Shown: positions 62,401-64,000 of the stretch, piece by piece
How the letters are laid out: the number at the start of each line of letters is the position of its first letter
How positions within the stretch are numbered: the stretch's first letter is position 1
Assembly (NCBI GenBank): GCA_947479085.1
Contig: CANJYB010000018.1
Span: forward strand, 31,872-95,871
Direction of reading: 5' to 3'
Source of the DNA: Bacteroidota bacterium
Lineage (GTDB): Bacteria > Bacteroidota > Bacteroidia > 2-12-FULL-35-15
DNA: 64,000 nt
Program-made: the position numbers and the translations under genes
Notes under the pieces: model-generated
Databases searched by the model: none
The model's input: only the letters and a program-made list of their open reading frames with translations
What the model was told of the DNA's origin: nothing

Positions 62401-63430
62401 CTTAACCGTAACCTGCGCCACTCCACCTGTTAACGATCAATGTGCGGGAGCTATACTTACAGCCTGCGGAACCACTCTTACCGGTTCCACCATTACGGCA
62501 ACCAATAATAATGATATTACCAATTGCGGATCGGCTACCGCCACATCTCCTGTTGCACTTTGGTATAACTATGCGGGCGATGGCAGCACACTTATTATCA
62601 GTACCTGTGGAGGAACTACCAACTACAATACACAACTTGGCGTATGGAGTGCCACCAGTTGCGCAGGACCTTTTACCTGCATTGCAGGGAATGACGATAC
62701 AGGAGGTTGTACCGGAAGTGCGGCAGGAAATGGTTCCTCTGTTACTTTTACCACTGCAGTTGGAATTAATTATTATATTGAGGTGTATGGTTTTTTTACC
62801 GCGGTGGCGACAGGACCTCAAACTGGTAATTTCACCTTAGGTGTGGCTGCCGGGGCTGGTGGATGTGTTATCTTACCTATCTCTTTATTAAATTTTATGG
62901 CTGAACCTCAGGGCTCCCGAAACACCATAAAATGGGAAACAGCCAGTGAAATTAACAACGACTATTTTACAGTGGAAAGGTCGGATGACGGACTGGGGTT
63001 TTTGACCCTTGCTAAGGTAAATGGGGCTGGAAACAGTACTTCCTTAATAGACTACCAAACTTATGATGAACACCCGAATAACGGAATAACCTATTACCGA
63101 CTTAAACAAACGGATTACAACAGTGCATACACGTATTCTTCCATTATTTCTGTGGATAACGCAATGAATCCGATTTCATTGTTTAATGTTCATCCGAACC
63201 CAACCAGTAATGATATAAATTTTGATTTTCATTCTTCACAAAAAGGAAGAGTACATATAGAAATATTGGATTACCTTGGTAGAATTGTGGATAATGAAAT
63301 GCAAACCGTTCAGGATGGTAATTCTCCCCTTACTGCAAAAATGAATACCCTTGCACCCGGGATATATTCCTTAAAAGTTTCTTTTGACCAATCAGGATTT
63401 GTTTCGGTTACGAAGGTGGTAAGAAATTAG
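59417..63430 (+). CDS. giant T9SS surface protein with seven repeated beta-sandwich modules
   Basis: The 1337-aa protein has a long signal peptide (1-36, ending FKANAQ). About seven modules of 120-145 residues follow, beginning near residues 177, 320, 455, 593, 730, 860 and 1006. Each opens ND(D)CSGAI-L and holds a DVWYTFTATGTSHTITV strand, then GGTSINCTN and YWVRVYDY. These resemble PPC/CUB-like jelly rolls. A linker with PISLLNFMAEPQGSRNTIKW leads to a T9SS type-A sorting domain (about 1250-1337, FNVHPNPTSNDINFDF). Cysteine pairs in each module should form disulfides outside the cell. Function is probably adhesion or matrix building; no catalytic domain is visible. Confidence 0.92.
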   Translation: MEKFTKSYLHHLHSLFLGLLFFLSVFLCSFKANAQATATCGGVVSFMPLNTCATNVAISDPTNDYPALPAAACLNGGTFRREGWLGFTVPAGPNQNVTITATLASTTQNLGIDAFSACNAANVINCANAIPVGSASCEALALTNLAPGNYYFRLLNLLAGGSNITVAKLCVNTTPVNNDCSGAITLTPAAPSAACSNYTATTAGATQSLPANLGCSSTAANSANDDVWFTFFATSTTHVITVTPSVNFNAVFEVYTSSCGGTSINCTNVNNSGGQPETSTLTGLSIGTQYWIRVFDNGSNASGIPLTSTFDICIQTPPANDDCLNAVLLTPSASCVGVIGNVGVASNSGIAVSTSCSTSNPDDDVWYTFTATGTSHTITVNGSASFDPGFEVFTGSCAGLTSVLCNAPGGQTGLSVSSILATSIGTVYYVRVYDYGIAYPGTTDFTICILNPPPANDDCSGAIALTPLSATCALGANEQTGNVSGATQSFVGCTGNANDDVWYSFTTNATAAQAYVITVTGSASFDPVFQVYSTSCGGTSVNCTNANATLGGTETTTLTGLSVSTTYWVRVYDANSTYPATTTFDICITLPPLNDACPGSTLGVFGNLTTPAICGVTTSGTLLGASASGFLATCGGTASRDVFYNFVATSTSHIVTITPCANLDAVIQVYSGSCGGTSINCTNALGAGGIETAYLTSLTVGLTYWVRVYDFNGTSACSTFTICVTTPPVNDLCASATTLTPATSCAFTSGSLLNGTVSFPANCGGTITSDVWYTFTAGAANQTITVNGAAGINIVYELFSSNPCGGAGTSLGCINLTGAGGNESFAWTGLTGGAQYWVRVYDFSGAPTTFAFAICIVTPSNDLCANASTAVCGGVYNGCTSVACGMTGTGDPTALCVAQTAPSQGVWYVYAGSGQNVILTTCGGTTNFDTQLFVYTGTCGSLTCLMGNDDMCNPSCVGGVTCGYPQASRLTFGTLVGTNYYIFVSGWAGATGNFTLTVTCATPPVNDQCAGAILTACGTTLTGSTITATNNNDITNCGSATATSPVALWYNYAGDGSTLIISTCGGTTNYNTQLGVWSATSCAGPFTCIAGNDDTGGCTGSAAGNGSSVTFTTAVGINYYIEVYGFFTAVATGPQTGNFTLGVAAGAGGCVILPISLLNFMAEPQGSRNTIKWETASEINNDYFTVERSDDGLGFLTLAKVNGAGNSTSLIDYQTYDEHPNNGITYYRLKQTDYNSAYTYSSIISVDNAMNPISLFNVHPNPTSNDINFDFHSSQKGRVHIEILDYLGRIVDNEMQTVQDGNSPLTAKMNTLAPGIYSLKVSFDQSGFVSVTKVVRN

Positions 63431-63603
63431 AAATACATTTATTTATCTCTAAGTCTACTTGCTTAACTGTTTAAATTACCACTATGAAATAAAGGTTAAA
63501 CTCCATTATCCGTTATTTTCTCATTTCTTTTAAAGTAAAAAAAGAATAGAAATTTCTATTCATACTCTATCTATAAGCTTAAAACAACAACAAACCTATT
63601 TTC

Positions 63604-63745
63604 TTGTCTTCCCGACACTTTTTTAGTTTCCGAGGGAATCAGTCGCGTTTCCGAGGGAATCAAGCGGATTTTGCACGAACACAGGTTTGCTGTCGTTTGT
63701 TAGGGATAAGGAATAGATAAAAATGAGCAGGAGTCAGGATGAATC
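63604..63745. repeat. repeat array F, short copy of array D
   Basis: Two 21-bp units (GAATCAGTCGCGTTTCCGAG and a diverged one) lie between the same flanks as array D, CTTCCCGACACTTTTTTAG on the left and TTTTGCACGAACACAGGTTT on the right. It is an independent copy with fewer repeats, again downstream of a giant T9SS gene. The rest of 63431-63600 is AT-rich with no gene. Confidence 0.75.
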
Positions 63746-63794
63746 CGATATGAAGTGGGATAAAGACCTCCCGATTCAGTAAAACAGAGGATAC

Positions 63795-63990
63795 TGTTTA
63801 CAATTGATGTTACAAATTCTGACAAACAAATCTCAACAAACCAGTTGGCGCAGGATGTATTAAATGACTTAATGATTGATCCAAAACCTCCATTGGCGAA
63901 TGGAACAAACACGGTAAAAACCAATATTGAAGAATTTAAAAACGGAATGTATTTCGTGAGTTTCATTGCAAGACTTTCAGTTTCTAAAAG
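63795..63990 (+). pseudogene. decayed T9SS sorting-domain fragment
   Basis: Reading frame 2 gives TIDVTNSDKQISTNQLAQDV, then GTNTVKTNIEEFKNGMYFV. The second part nearly matches GTNTMKTNIEDFKNGMYFV near the end of the 1846-aa gene, and the DNA is also alike there. The fragment has no start, no signal peptide and no other domain, and the sequence after it diverges into SFIARLSVSKS. It is a remnant of a third gene of this family, or a partial duplication of its tail. Confidence 0.7.
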
Positions 63991-64000
63991 CATTTTTCTC

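Noticed and set aside
63700..63993. Minus-strand ORF of 97 codons near the right edge
   Set aside because: It lies antisense to the decayed T9SS tail and array F flank, which explain the sequence better.

Overview
The window is AT-rich chromosomal DNA of a Bacteroidota bacterium. The evidence is concordant: six complete or nearly complete secreted proteins end in a type IX secretion (T9SS) type-A C-terminal sorting domain; several promoters have the Bacteroidota form xTTG-N18/19-TAnnTTTG; and lineage-typical families are present (DUF4295 behind rpmB-rpmG, DUF4476, GloVer-repeat protein, split transketolase, saccharopine dehydrogenase, SBBP-repeat protein). The genus cannot be fixed from the sequence. 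No phage, plasmid or cas genes are visible.

Layout. 1-5.2 kb: the start of an SBBP-repeat secreted protein (cut by the left edge), an unknown protein, and a three-gene ABC exporter/LolA-like operon. 5.3-9 kb: clpB, then 1 kb of non-coding DNA holding a MITE-like palindromic element and repeat array A. 9-23 kb: secreted proteins (GloVer, M14 peptidase, a frameshifted Ig-like T9SS protein and its intact 1846-aa relative) separated by repeat arrays B, C and D. 23-34 kb: housekeeping genes (parE, ychF, a split transketolase with a VWA gene wedged in, an ECF sigma operon, saccharopine dehydrogenase). 34-48 kb: a NYN-domain protein, a T9SS-exported peptidylarginine deiminase like Porphyromonas PPAD, two small lipoproteins, a MarR-controlled RND efflux operon, a CotH-family surface protein and a TolB-like protein. 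48.6-50.9 kb: an ECF sigma gene, repeat array E and an uncharacterised helical protein with a carboxypeptidase-regulatory-like tail, all on the minus strand. 51.7-57.6 kb: rpmB-rpmG-DUF4295-ftsY, envelope proteins, rimO, tRNA-Asp and ndk. 57.6-64 kb: a two-nuclease-domain DUF2779 protein, a 1337-aa T9SS protein, repeat array F and a decayed T9SS tail.

The most unusual signal is a set of six non-coding arrays (A-F) that differ in sequence but nearly all share a period of 21 bp (20-22 in A). B, C, D and E keep the 21-bp register without an indel over as many as 23 units. Many units carry a short dyad, and each array keeps one or more reading frames open as heptapeptide repeats. Array E lies co-oriented between an ECF sigma gene and an uncharacterised gene, which makes that locus the best candidate for an undescribed system. 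The two largest T9SS genes are also preceded by a shared GCAACC-N14/15-GC(G/A)TCT motif that resembles an ECF-sigma promoter, so a surface-protein regulon is plausible.
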